A stretch of DNA of 64,000 nucleotides from DASVCS01 sp036381495 (GTDB lineage Bacteria > Gemmatimonadota > Gemmatimonadetes > Longimicrobiales > RSA9). The DNA lies in contig DASVCS010000123.1 in NCBI GenBank assembly GCA_036381495.1, positions 62,001 to 126,000 of the forward strand, written 5' to 3'. Below, in pieces: positions 16,637 to 25,040 of the stretch (its first letter is position 1; each line of letters opens with the position of its first letter). The notes beneath the pieces are model-generated. The model saw nothing but the letters and a program-made list of their open reading frames with translations, was not told the origin of the DNA and did not search any database. The position numbers and the translations under genes are program-made.

Positions 16637-17605
16637 TGAACCGCCCCGGGTTTACCGGAGAGCTCGTTACGTGAGTGCCGGCACGGAGGCTTGGGCCTCC
16701 TGCTGGCGGTAGTAGATCTCCTCGAACTCGACCGGGGGAATGTAGCCGATCGGCTCCAGGAGGCGGTGATTATTGAACCATCAGACCCACTCCAGGGGGG
16801 CGAACTCCACGTCTTCTACGTTCTTCCACGGCCCTCGGCGGCGGAGCACCTCCGTCTTGAAGAGGCCGATCACCGACTCGGCCAGTGCATTGTCATACGA
16901 ATCGCCCCGGCTGCCCACTGATGGCTCGATGCCGGCCTCGGCGAGGCGTTCGGTATAGCGAATCGAGAGGTCTTGCTCGCCCCTGTCGCTATGGTGGACC
17001 AGTCGGTCCGCCCTCTTATCCTGCCGCTCGCAGATGGCCTGCTCCAAGGCATCGAGGGCGAGATCGGTCCTCAAGCGAGCTCGAGACTCTCCAGCCCACG
17101 ATCCTGCGGCTGAAGACGCGAGTCACGAAGGCCACGTAGACGAAGCCGCGCCAAGTGGCCACATACGTCAAATCCGAGACCCAGAGCTGATTGGGGCGTT
17201 CTGCCGTGACGTTGCGTTCGACCAAGTCCAGCGGGCGATCGCCGGACCCGTCCGGGATCGTGGTCTTGACATTACGGCCCCGGACGGCACCTTGCTCGTT
17301 GGCTCGCCGGAGTTCACGGACCTCGCGCTCGAGCTCTTTGATGCGCTGCCGCTCTTCCGTGGTTTGTCCTGGCCTGCGGCCGCTGTCTCGCTCGGCTTGC
17401 CGGACCCAGTTGCGTAGCGTCTCGGCCGAGCAGCCAATCTTGCCTGCAATCGACTGGATGGCGGCCCACTGCGAGGCGTACTCGCTCCCGTGCTCGAACA
17501 CCAGCCGAACCGCTCACTCCCGGACCTCCGGGGAATACTGCCTCGGCTTGATCATGACTCCAATCTCTCAAGAGTTGGAGCCTCCGGCAAACCCGGGGCG
17601 GTTCA
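16637..17605 (-). mobile_element. Decayed IS3-family insertion sequence
   Basis: A 969-bp element bounded by 24-bp terminal inverted repeats at 16637-16660 and 17582-17605 that differ at one position. The ends begin TGAACCGCCCCGGG. IS3 relatives are usually 1.2-1.5 kb, and the shortfall is explained by an internal deletion in the transposase. I could not see a convincing target-site duplication (flanks are CGG and CAC). Confidence 0.88.
16667..17555 (-). pseudogene. IS3-family transposase OrfA-OrfB, multiply broken
   Basis: The reading starts MIKPRQYSPEVRE at 17555, meets a TGA where arginine is expected, continues through the OrfA helix-turn-helix (AAIQSIAGKIGCSAETLRNWV) and coiled coil (LEREVRELRRANEQG), then jumps straight into OrfB at RGRNVKTTIPD. 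The jump shows loss of about 300 bp covering the end of OrfA and the start of OrfB. After WRVSSSL one extra base shifts the frame, and a further TGA follows FAPLEWV. The integrase-core triad is still readable: aspartates in WVSDLTYVA and HHSDRG, glutamate in YDNALAES. It cannot encode an active enzyme, though active copies elsewhere might still act on its ends. Confidence 0.88.
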
Positions 17606-17666
17606 CACCCGTCGAGATCCACAGCTCCGACTGGCGCTTTCTCTGTCTGCGTCGTTCCATAGCCAT
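17606..17666 (-). pseudogene. N-terminal scrap of a second transposase
   Basis: From an ATG at 17666 about 20 residues read MAMERRRQRKRQSELWI and then run into the IS3 terminal repeat. This opening resembles the N-termini of IS1182/IS5-type transposases. Nothing else of that protein is found on either side. Confidence 0.35.
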
Positions 17667-17809
17667 GCCATCATCTTGCTACCCGGCCACCTGCTCCGCC
17701 ATCCCCGAAGGCCGGTTCTTACCACGGCTGCTAGTAGATCGCCATGGTGGTGGCGTCAGAAATGCGTCGGGAGCATGGGTCCGCCATCCACGAGGCCTCC
17801 ATGCGAGGG

Positions 17810-18298
17810 AAGCAGTTTCTCGGGTCGAGCTCACGGAGGAAGAGCGTCTTCGGCCGCTCTTCCTCACCGGGCAAGGCAGGGCGCCGCTCGTACGCTGCAA
17901 CACGCACACGTCCTGTCGCGAGCGAGCGAGGGTGCCTTCGGCTGGCAGACGGCCGAGGCGCTGCACATGAACCAAGAGACCGTCATGTGCGTACGGCGGC
18001 GCTTCGCCGAAGCCACCGCCGAGGAACGGCTCGATGCGGCCCTCTACGACCGGCCCAGGCCCGGATCGAAGCCAAAGCTCGATGCCCGAGCGGAGGTGTT
18101 CCTGATCGCACGCGCCTGCAGTGATGCGCCCGAGGGCAGGAAACACCGGACGATGCAGCTCCTGGCCGACCGAGGGGTCGCCGAGGTCGCACGCGCGTGG
18201 GAGGACGACCGCAACCGCGCAAACGCGACCGTCACCTGGCGCTCTGCCACCGAGACTGCCCGCACTCGGCTCGCCAGGCCCTACCCAAAGTTAGGGAC
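17810..18298 (+). pseudogene. IS630-family transposase N-terminal remnant
   Basis: Two plus-strand frames together give the start of an IS630-type transposase. RVELTEEERLRPLFLTGQGRA (from about 17819) is followed, after a frame change near 17940, by NQETVMCVRRRFAEATAEERLDAAL, YDRPRPGSKPKLDARAEVFLIARAC and APEGRKHRTMQLLADRGV. These correspond to the helix-turn-helix half of the family. The DDE catalytic domain is missing. No terminal repeats were identified. Confidence 0.75.
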
Positions 18299-18302
18299 AT
18301 GA

Positions 18303-18749
18303 TCATTGTGGCCTTGTACTCGCTACGGAGAAGGCCAGCTCCTCGCGGACGCGCAGCAACATAGCGCGATCGACCAGCAGGTGCTCGGAACTCAGGCTGA
18401 GCTCGGCCGGCTCGACAACGTAACGCGCCGACGTAATGTCCGTCTTTGCGTGCATCGGGACCACGTGGGCGTGGGCGTGCGGCACGTCGCCGCCGGTGAA
18501 GAGGAAGGCGACCCGCTCGACGCCATAGACCGCCTTCATGCGCCGTGCGAGCTGCTGGGCGAGCATCATCATGCGGGCGGCCAGCTCCGGTGGGAGCTGC
18601 TCGAACGTCTCGACGTGACGGCGCGGAACGATCTGAGTGTGCCCGGGCCGGATGGGTGCGATGTCGAGAAAGGCTACGATGTCGCCGTCCTCGTACAGGA
18701 CGACTGCGTCCGTCTCGCCCGCAGCGATCCGGCAGAAGGGGCATGTCAT
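18303..18749 (-). CDS. HIT-family protein
   Basis: A 148-residue histidine-triad protein. It starts MTCPFCRIAAGE, has the FLDIAPIRPGHTQIVPRRH strand-loop typical of Hint/Fhit-like proteins, and carries the catalytic triad PHAHAHVVPMH near residue 95. Such enzymes hydrolyse nucleoside phosphoramidates or dinucleotides. I prefer the ATG at 18749 with GGGAG about nine bases upstream over an earlier in-frame ATG at 18782. The stop lies only a few bases from the IS630 remnant, which runs toward it on the other strand. Confidence 0.9.
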   Translation of the reverse strand: MTCPFCRIAAGETDAVVLYEDGDIVAFLDIAPIRPGHTQIVPRRHVETFEQLPPELAARMMMLAQQLARRMKAVYGVERVAFLFTGGDVPHAHAHVVPMHAKTDITSARYVVEPAELSLSSEHLLVDRAMLLRVREELAFSVASTRPQ

Positions 18750-18897
18750 CGGCGGCTCCCGGGTTGCTGTGTGGCCCTGCACGAATGGTTGCTCCCTCTC
18801 CGCGAACGCCTCTACGTCAGCGGGAGCATGCGTGCCTCCTCAGGTCTCTCCGGACAATCGGGCTCGATCGTCAGCGCCCCGATGGACAGGTAAGGCC

Positions 18898-19368
18898 TTA
18901 CTGCTCGTGGTAGATCATGATCTGAATACGCCACGGCTCGCCCGGATGTCGAGTGAACACGAATACGTAATCGGCGCTGAAGGGTTCGGCCGTCCGGTGA
19001 CCGTCGCCGTCGTAGACTTCGGCGGTGGTATGACCGATGGACCAGGCGATGTCTCCGTGGACCGTGGAGTGCTGCTCCTCGACCCGCGAATTCCGCAACA
19101 TTGGCGGATTGCGCGTCAGTACGGTCCGCGCGATCTCGGCCCGCCCGACGCGCAGTTGAAATGGCGACTTGAAGAATGCGTCCTCCTGCAGCATCGCAAC
19201 CATCGCCGCCCGGTCATTGGCGTTCCACGCGTCGACGAATCGCTGCATCAGCGAATCGGTCATCGTCGTGGCCCGCGCCGCCGGGGATGCGGTGATCGAC
19301 GCCGCCGTCGGGCCGCTCCCCGAACCGGCAGCCAACACGATCGCCAGCACCATTCTCACGATCAACAT
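18898..19368 (-). CDS. Secreted SnoaL/DUF4440-like (NTF2-fold) protein
   Basis: A 156-residue protein with an N-terminal signal peptide (MLIVRMVLAIVLAAGSGSG) followed by a cone-shaped NTF2-like domain: MQRFVDAWNANDRAAMVAMLQEDAFF is the classic first helix-strand, and the last strands read YVFVFTRHPGEPWRIQIMIYHEQ. The family covers ketosteroid-isomerase-like enzymes and non-catalytic binding proteins, so no reaction is claimed. The start at 19368 follows a strong GGAGGGGG; 13 additional codons upstream are in frame but lie outside this signal. Confidence 0.82.
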   Translation of the reverse strand: MLIVRMVLAIVLAAGSGSGPTAASITASPAARATTMTDSLMQRFVDAWNANDRAAMVAMLQEDAFFKSPFQLRVGRAEIARTVLTRNPPMLRNSRVEEQHSTVHGDIAWSIGHTTAEVYDGDGHRTAEPFSADYVFVFTRHPGEPWRIQIMIYHEQ

Positions 19369-19485
19369 GACGCCCCCTCCCTTGTGGAAAGCAATGCTGC
19401 GAAGCACCCGAGGAGGCCGAGCTGAAACCGCCGCCGTGCGAGCGATCGATGCACTCCTTGGATTGTTCGTCAGCTACAACGATCG

Positions 19486-20046
19486 TCAGCCGCGTGCGCG
19501 CCGGTAGTGCATGGCGACTGCGCCGTTGCTGAGCGGCTCCGCTGAGACCAGCTCGAGCCGTCGCGTGCTGGGCAGCCCACGCTCGTACAGGGTCGGGCCG
19601 TGGCCGGCGATCCTGGGGTGAACGAGGAACTTGTATTCGTCGATCAGATCCAGCCGGTCCAGCTCGGCCGCGAGCATGCCGCTACCGAGGAGCACGCCGG
19701 CCGGAGTCGCGTCCTTGAGCTTTTGCACGCCCGTGCGCAGCTCGCCGGCGATGTGGTGGCTGTTGGTCCACGGGAAGTTCGTTCGCGTCGACGACACGAC
19801 GTACTTCGGCTTGCTCTCCAGCTTGACCGCCCACTCGCGCATCGCTGGCGGCGCCTCCACATCGCCGCGGGCGACCGCCGGCCAGTAGCTCTCCATCATC
19901 TCGTAGGTGATGCGGCCCCACAGCATCGCCCCGGCCTCGTCCATGAGGCGGGTGAAGAAGGCGTGCGTCTCATCGTCGGCGATCCCCTCCTGGTGGTCGA
20001 CACAGCCGTCCAGGGTGAGGTTGAGGCTAAAGGTCAGAAGTCCCAT
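19486..20046 (-). CDS. Dihydrofolate reductase-family protein (RibD C-terminal-like)
   Basis: A 186-residue protein of the RibD-C/YyaP dihydrofolate-reductase-like group. It starts GLLTFSLNLTLDGCVDH, then MLWGRITYEMMESYW (the NADPH-site glycine-arginine-threonine motif), KYVVSSTRTNFPWTN, the cofactor-binding VLLGSGMLAAELDRLDLIDEY and a final HPRIAGHGPTLYE. Full dihydrofolate reductase activity is unlikely, as this group acts on pteridine- or riboflavin-like substrates where known. It stands alone among unrelated minus-strand genes. Confidence 0.9.
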   Translation of the reverse strand: MGLLTFSLNLTLDGCVDHQEGIADDETHAFFTRLMDEAGAMLWGRITYEMMESYWPAVARGDVEAPPAMREWAVKLESKPKYVVSSTRTNFPWTNSHHIAGELRTGVQKLKDATPAGVLLGSGMLAAELDRLDLIDEYKFLVHPRIAGHGPTLYERGLPSTRRLELVSAEPLSNGAVAMHYRRARG

Positions 20047-20243
20047 GCGAGTCTACTCCGAGTTGGGCGGTCCGCTGGACTGTCGCTCGTCGACGGGTAC
20101 CTCGCAGCGGCTAGCGCCTGAAGGTGAGCTGCGCGCCCGTCCAGCGCCTTCGCGCGTGAACTGTGATACGAGTCGTGATCAGCGGCTGGGCGCGTGAGCT
20201 ACCCGCGCGTCGGCTTCACCGCATACGTTGGACAGCCGGCGTT

Positions 20244-20666
20244 TCACTCTGGAGGGATCAACCGGGGATTCCACACGACCTCCCAGAGATGGCCATCCGG
20301 ATCTTTGAAGTAACCGGCGTAGCCGCCCCAGAAGGTGGCCTGCGCCTTCTTCACGATTGTTGCCCCGCCCTTTTCGGCTTCGGCCATCACGGCGTCCACC
20401 TCGTCACGCGTGCGAACGTTGTGTCCCAGGCTGAACTCGAGTGACGAGGGATCGGTGATCTCCAGGCCGGCGTCATGTGCCAGGGACGTGCGGGGCCATA
20501 CTGCGAGCTTCAACCCTGCTTGGAGATCAAAGAACGCCACTGCACCGTGCTCGAACTCGGTCCCGACGATGCCCTGGGTAGGAAAACCGAGCGCGTCGCG
20601 ATAGAACGTCACGGCTCGTTCGAGGTCAGCCACAGCGAGTGTCAGGACCGTCACACGAGGTTCCAT
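20244..20666 (-). CDS. VOC family protein
   Basis: A 140-residue glyoxalase-fold protein starting MEPRVTVLTLAVADLERAVTFYRDALGF. The second module contains ATFWGGYAGYFKDPDGHLWEVVWNP, a highly conserved C-terminal pattern in this VOC subgroup where the tryptophan-glycine-glycine-tyrosine and the final glutamate recur. Proteins of this subgroup are generally annotated only as glyoxalases. No operon partner is evident, since the nearest same-strand gene is 197 bases downstream. Confidence 0.9.
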   Translation of the reverse strand: MEPRVTVLTLAVADLERAVTFYRDALGFPTQGIVGTEFEHGAVAFFDLQAGLKLAVWPRTSLAHDAGLEITDPSSLEFSLGHNVRTRDEVDAVMAEAEKGGATIVKKAQATFWGGYAGYFKDPDGHLWEVVWNPRLIPPE

Positions 20667-21426
20667 AGCCTACGCAACTTGCAAAAGGGGGATGACAGCT
20701 TCACGACTTCGGAGCCTATGGCGCGCTGCGCGGCGTGGGTCATGCGGGCGGCGGGGAGGAGGGTGATGTGGTCGTGCCCGCCCTTGCCGGGGCAGCGCTC
20801 GGGCGCACTTTGGACCCGTCGGCTACAGGCGCGCGAAGTACCCAAACCGTTGTATACCAGTGTATTTCGCCACATTGACGGTTCGGGCCGCCGACCCGGC
20901 CGCGCCAGGGCGCCTCTTCCGGGCCCACCGTCCAGACCGGCGGCACGCGATGCACGGGAACGACGCGACAGCCGCGCCCACGCGGTGTCGAACGCGATCG
21001 CAGAGATCGGATTGCGGACCGGGCCCCAGCTCGCGGTCGATGGTCCCCGGGAACCGTTCCCGTGACTCCGTGCGCGATCCGCCCGGACCGTTCGTCGTTG
21101 GGGTCCGATTCGGAGCCGACCGCGGCCCTTGCCGTAGGGCGATGGAGATCGGAAAGACGCGCTGATCCGGCGAACCCGTGGTTACACCGCAAGGATAGAC
21201 GGGCCGGCACGGGGGCGCAAGCACTTGGTGAGGCGCTGCCCGAGGAGCGCCGGAGCCGCCACGACCGGCGCTCGGTGCCGACCCGTGCGCCAGAGCCGAC
21301 GGGCCGCGGGCGAACGCCGCCGCGCGCCGGTTGTGGCGGCGCCATCGCCGATCGACAAGCCCCCCGAAACCGGCAGGTCGAAGCGTTCACACGGCCCCGC
21401 CTCCCCTCATCTCATTTCATCCCCCC
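20667..21426. other. Long intergenic region without a recognised gene
   Basis: Several frames are open in these 760 bases but none shows a family, a ribosome-binding site or a composition unlike the GC-rich background. The only clear structure is a 15-base palindrome, CGGGAACCGTTCCCG at 21048-21062. A short T/A-rich stretch, TTGTATACCAGTGTATTT around 20850-20868, stands out in otherwise GC-rich sequence. Confidence 0.55.
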
Positions 21427-22317
21427 TCACCGCCCCTCCCACTCGTCGATCGTCGCGGGCCAGTCTTCGCGCAGCAGCTTGGAGAGCGCGCGGTCGCGCA
21501 TCAGCCGCCCGCCGGTCTGGCAGCGCGGGCAGTAGTTGACCTCGTGCTCGCCGTGGACGATCCGCTGGATCGCCGTTCCGCAGTTCGGGCACGGCTGGCG
21601 GAAGCGGCCGTGCACTTTCATGGCCGGGTGGAACGCCGTGACCTTCTCGGGGAACGCGTCGCCGGTCTCGGCGCGCAGGCGCTCGATCCACGCGGCGAGG
21701 GATGCGCGCGTGGCGTCGTAGAGGCGGCGCAGCTCGTCGTCGTTCAACTGATGCGTGCGTTTGAGGGGCGAGAGGCGGGCGTCCAGCAGGATCTCGTCCG
21801 AGTGCGCGTTGCCGATCCCGCTCAGCAGGCGCGGGTCGGTGAGCGCGCGTTTGAGCGTGTGGTTCTCGCGCGTGAGCGCGGCGCGGAACGCGTCCGGATC
21901 GGCGTCGAGCGGCTCGAGGCCGCCCGGGTCCAGCGCCGCCAGCGCCTCCTCGCCCCGAACCACGTGCAGCCGCGCGCGCTTGTGGGTGGCGGCCTCCGTG
22001 AGCAGCAGGGTGCCGTCGGGGAAGTCGAACGCCGCGTGCGCGCCCTTTTTCGGCACCGGCGCGCCCTTCTTCTTCCAGCGCAGCCGCCCGGCGATCATGA
22101 GGTGGAGGACCAGGAACAGGTCGTCCTCGAGCTGCCAGACGATCCGTTTGCCGATGCGCCGCAGCCCGAGCACGCGCCGGCCCTCTACGGCGGAGAGTGG
22201 CGGGTCGTAGCTGCGGAGCAGGGAAGGCGAGCGCAGCCGCACGCGCTCGAGCGGCCGGCCGAGGATGCGACGCTCGAGCGCATCCAGATAGACGGTGATC
22301 TCGGGGAGCTCGGGCAT
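21427..22317 (-). CDS. Formamidopyrimidine-DNA glycosylase family (Fpg/Nei)
   Basis: A 296-residue DNA glycosylase/AP lyase for oxidised bases. The start MPELPEI supplies the catalytic N-terminal proline and adjacent glutamate after Met removal, which fixes the ATG at 22317. The beta-hairpin lysine is in RRIGKRIVWQ near residue 60. The H2TH region reads ALTDPRLLSGIGNAHSDEILLDA, and the C-terminal zinc finger has CPNC at about 245 and CPRC 16 residues on. The segment KKKGAPVPKKGAHAAFDFPDG is an unusual basic insert in the middle of the N-terminal domain. Fpg and Nei cannot be separated with confidence. Confidence 0.92.
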   Translation of the reverse strand: MPELPEITVYLDALERRILGRPLERVRLRSPSLLRSYDPPLSAVEGRRVLGLRRIGKRIVWQLEDDLFLVLHLMIAGRLRWKKKGAPVPKKGAHAAFDFPDGTLLLTEAATHKRARLHVVRGEEALAALDPGGLEPLDADPDAFRAALTRENHTLKRALTDPRLLSGIGNAHSDEILLDARLSPLKRTHQLNDDELRRLYDATRASLAAWIERLRAETGDAFPEKVTAFHPAMKVHGRFRQPCPNCGTAIQRIVHGEHEVNYCPRCQTGGRLMRDRALSKLLREDWPATIDEWEGR

Positions 22318-22397
22318 GATGCGCGGTCGGCTCGGAAATTCGCTTTCGTGCCCCGCCCTCGACCACGGCGGGACCCGGACCGGATCGTCGGACGACG

Positions 22398-23693
22398 TCA
22401 CGATACCGGATCGCCCGGCGCCCCGCTACGCTCCCCGCCACACGCCGCCGCGCGCTCGAGCAGCAGCTCCCGCTCGGGGGCGTTGTTCGTGAGCGCCGCC
22501 GCGCGCTCGAACTCGGCGCGGGCCTCGTCCGTGCGGCCGAGCTTGAAGAGCAGGTCGCCGCGCACGCTGGGCAGGAGGTGGTAATTCTCGAGCGACGGCT
22601 CGCCCGCGATTGCGTCGACGAGCTCGAGGCCCACCTCGGGGCCGAACGCCATTCCGAGTGCGACGGCGCGATTCAATTCCACGACGGGCGAGGGCTTGAT
22701 CCGGGCGAGCACCTCGTAGAGGGCGGCGATGCGGGGCCAGTCCGTCTCGTCCGCTGTCCGTGCGCGGGCGTGGCAGGCGGCGATCGCGGCCTGGAGCGTG
22801 TAGGGGCCCGGCTCGCCGCCGAGCGCGGTGGCGCGGTCGAGCGCCGCGAGGCCGCGGTGGATGAGGAGCTGATCCCAGCGTGTGCGGTCCTGGTCGAGCA
22901 GGAGGATCGGCGCGCCGCCGGGGCCGATCCGCGCGTGGAGGCGTGATGCCTGGATCTCCATCAGCGCGACGAGGCCGTGGACCTCCGGCTCCTGCGGTGC
23001 GAGGCCGGCCAGGATGCGGCCGAGGCGGAGCGCGTCCTCGCAGAGCGCGGGGCGGACCCAGTCGTCGCCTGCCGTCGCGGTGTAGCCCTCGTTGAAGATG
23101 AGGTAGACGACCTCGAGTACGGATGCCAGCCGGTCGTCGAGTTCGGCGCCGCGGGGGACCTCGAAGGGAACGCGGGCTTCGCGGAGCGTGCGTTTGGCGC
23201 GGACGATCCGTTGTGCGACGGTGGCCTTGGGGACGAGGAACGCGCGCGCGACCTCTTCCGTCGTCAGCCCGCCGAGCATGCGGAGCGTGAGTGCCACGCG
23301 TGCATCGGTCGGGAGGATCGGGTGGCAGCAGATGAACATGAGGCGCAGCAGGTCGTCGCCCACCGGGTCGTCGATCGCCTCATCGAGGTCGGGCGCGTCC
23401 ATCTCCTGCTTCACTTCCAGCTCGACGCCGAGCTGTTCGTGCTTTCGCTCGAGGCGCTGGCCGCGGCGCAGGTGGTCGATCGCGCGGTTCTTCGCGGCGG
23501 CCATCAGCCAGGCGCCCGGCCTGTCCGGGATCCCCGAGGCCGGCCAGCGCTCGAGTGCCGCGAGGAGCGCGTCTTGGGCAAGGTCCTCCGCAACGCCGAC
23601 ATCGCCGACCATCCGGGTGAGGCCGGCAATGATCCGGGCGGACTCGATGCGCCAGACCGCGTCGATCGCGCGGTGCGCCTCGGAACTGCTCAT
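22398..23693 (-). CDS. ECF sigma factor with DUF6596 domain
   Basis: A 431-residue sigma factor, the complete relative of the partial one at 1-1092. Region 2 lies near residues 15-80 (DLAQDALLAALERWPASGIPD and AWLMAAAKNRAIDHLRR), region 4 near 125-185 (LTLRMLGGLTTEEVARAFLVP, KATVAQRIVRAKR), the DUF6596 domain near 187-290 (ASVLEVVYLIFNEGYTA), and a TPR-like C-terminus ends with GRTDEARAEFERAAAL. These proteins are thought to be controlled partly by their own C-terminal extension, because no anti-sigma gene accompanies them. A DoxX-like gene and a divergent YCII gene lie next to it, and both kinds recur beside such sigma factors. Confidence 0.95.
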   Translation of the reverse strand: MSSSEAHRAIDAVWRIESARIIAGLTRMVGDVGVAEDLAQDALLAALERWPASGIPDRPGAWLMAAAKNRAIDHLRRGQRLERKHEQLGVELEVKQEMDAPDLDEAIDDPVGDDLLRLMFICCHPILPTDARVALTLRMLGGLTTEEVARAFLVPKATVAQRIVRAKRTLREARVPFEVPRGAELDDRLASVLEVVYLIFNEGYTATAGDDWVRPALCEDALRLGRILAGLAPQEPEVHGLVALMEIQASRLHARIGPGGAPILLLDQDRTRWDQLLIHRGLAALDRATALGGEPGPYTLQAAIAACHARARTADETDWPRIAALYEVLARIKPSPVVELNRAVALGMAFGPEVGLELVDAIAGEPSLENYHLLPSVRGDLLFKLGRTDEARAEFERAAALTNNAPERELLLERAAACGGERSGAPGDPVS

Positions 23694-23897
23694 GCGGCGG
23701 GAACTCCGGCGTCAGGGATCCGTTCATTGCGACGAGACTCCTGTACACCGAAGGGCGTCGCGCGGTCGCATCCCGTCCGCGGGAGTGTCGCGCCGCCGGC
23801 GCGGCACACGGCGGAGGCATGGCCGGATCCGGCCGGGGGTGCATCACGCCCGGGCTCGCGGGTGCGTGTCCCACGTCCGGATCCGCGTCCGTGCGCC

Positions 23898-24356
23898 TCA
23901 CGCGTCGCTGCGCAGCAGAGCCCTGCGCAACCGCTCGTCGCACAGCACCAGCCCGAGCCAGAGCAGCACGCCGACGTAGACCGGGAAGAGGACGTGGCTG
24001 AACAGCGGGTTGCCGACCCGCACGTTCGTCGCGACGGCGCCGCCCAGGTAGCCGGTCAATAGGATCGCGCCGAGGACGGCCGTGCGCGGGATCGCGTACA
24101 GGACGGTACAGCCGAGCAGCACGAGCCCGATCCCCGGGATCGTGCTCTCCGGATACCCGAGCTGAACGGTGGCCTCGATCACGGGCTCCGGCCGCATCAG
24201 CTTGCCGACGGCGTCGAGCAACAGGAACAGCACCGTCAGGCCGCCGAGGATCCGGCCGGTCCAGAGCCTGCCCTTCGAGACGGGGGCGGTGGGCGCCGCC
24301 GGCACGGCGGTCGTTCCGCTCGCGGTGATCCGTGCATCCTTGTCGGTGACCGTCAT
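23898..24356 (-). CDS. DoxX-like small membrane protein
   Basis: A 152-residue membrane protein with four hydrophobic segments in about residues 35-140. It contains RILGGLTVLFLLLDAVGKLMRPEPVIEATVQLGYPES, a phrase typical of the DoxX-like family, then GIGLVLLGCTVLYAIPRTAVLGAILLTGYLGGAVATNVRVG. Function is unproven; some members associate with thiol or redox systems. The start at 24356 (MTVTDKDARI) has GGAGAGG nine bases upstream. Its position between the sigma factor and the YCII gene suggests a sigma-controlled set. Confidence 0.88.
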   Translation of the reverse strand: MTVTDKDARITASGTTAVPAAPTAPVSKGRLWTGRILGGLTVLFLLLDAVGKLMRPEPVIEATVQLGYPESTIPGIGLVLLGCTVLYAIPRTAVLGAILLTGYLGGAVATNVRVGNPLFSHVLFPVYVGVLLWLGLVLCDERLRRALLRSDA

Positions 24357-24568
24357 GATCACACCTCTCCAGGGTTCGGGGTTTCGAACGGGGCCACCGG
24401 CTCTCCGGGCCGGACGAGCCCCTTGCTCCATCAGGACGTCGAACGACGGCGTCCGGAATCGACACGCCGGACTGCCGCCCGCGCACCGCCTCCCTTGCGC
24501 CGCACATCCGGGCCGCCCACTATGCCCGCAACCAGGGAACACGCGAACCCGTGCATGATGAGGGCCTC

Positions 24569-24982
24569 ATGGGCACCACTCCCTCCGCGTATCTCCTCAT
24601 CTTCCGAGAGACGACGCCCGAGCGCTACGAGGCGATGTCGCCGGAGGAGCTGCGAGCGGCGCTCGACCGCTGGAACGCCTGGTGCGACGGGCTCGCGAGC
24701 CAGGGGAAGCTGCAAGCCGGGAACACGCTGGCGCCCGAGGGCCGGGTCATCCGCGGTGCGGGCGGGAAGGGAGTCGTGGACGGCCCGTTCGCGGAGACGA
24801 AGGAGCTGATCGGTGGCTACATCCTGCTGGAGGCCGCCAGCCTGGATGAGGCGCTGGCGCTGGCGCGCCAGTGTCCGAACCTGGAATACGGCATGACGGT
24901 CGAGGTCCGTCCCGTCGCGCAGGCGTGTCACCTGGCGCGGGCGCTCGGCTGGGAGACGATGCGAGGGCCGGTGGAGGCGTAG
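24569..24982 (+). CDS. YCII/DGPF-family protein
   Basis: A 137-residue YCII protein with the hallmark KGVVDGPFAETKELIGGYILLEAAS and the EVRPVAQA end motif. The ATG at 24569 has GAGG about seven bases upstream and is preferred to one six codons earlier at 24551. It is transcribed away from the DoxX-like and sigma genes, so a shared promoter region of about 210 bases lies between them. The arrangement resembles that at the left end except for the orientation. Confidence 0.9.
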   Translation: MGTTPSAYLLIFRETTPERYEAMSPEELRAALDRWNAWCDGLASQGKLQAGNTLAPEGRVIRGAGGKGVVDGPFAETKELIGGYILLEAASLDEALALARQCPNLEYGMTVEVRPVAQACHLARALGWETMRGPVEA

Positions 24983-25040
24983 CCCCCTCGACGACGTCGC
25001 ACGACATCCACACGCGGCGCGGCCGTGCGCGCCGCCGGCC

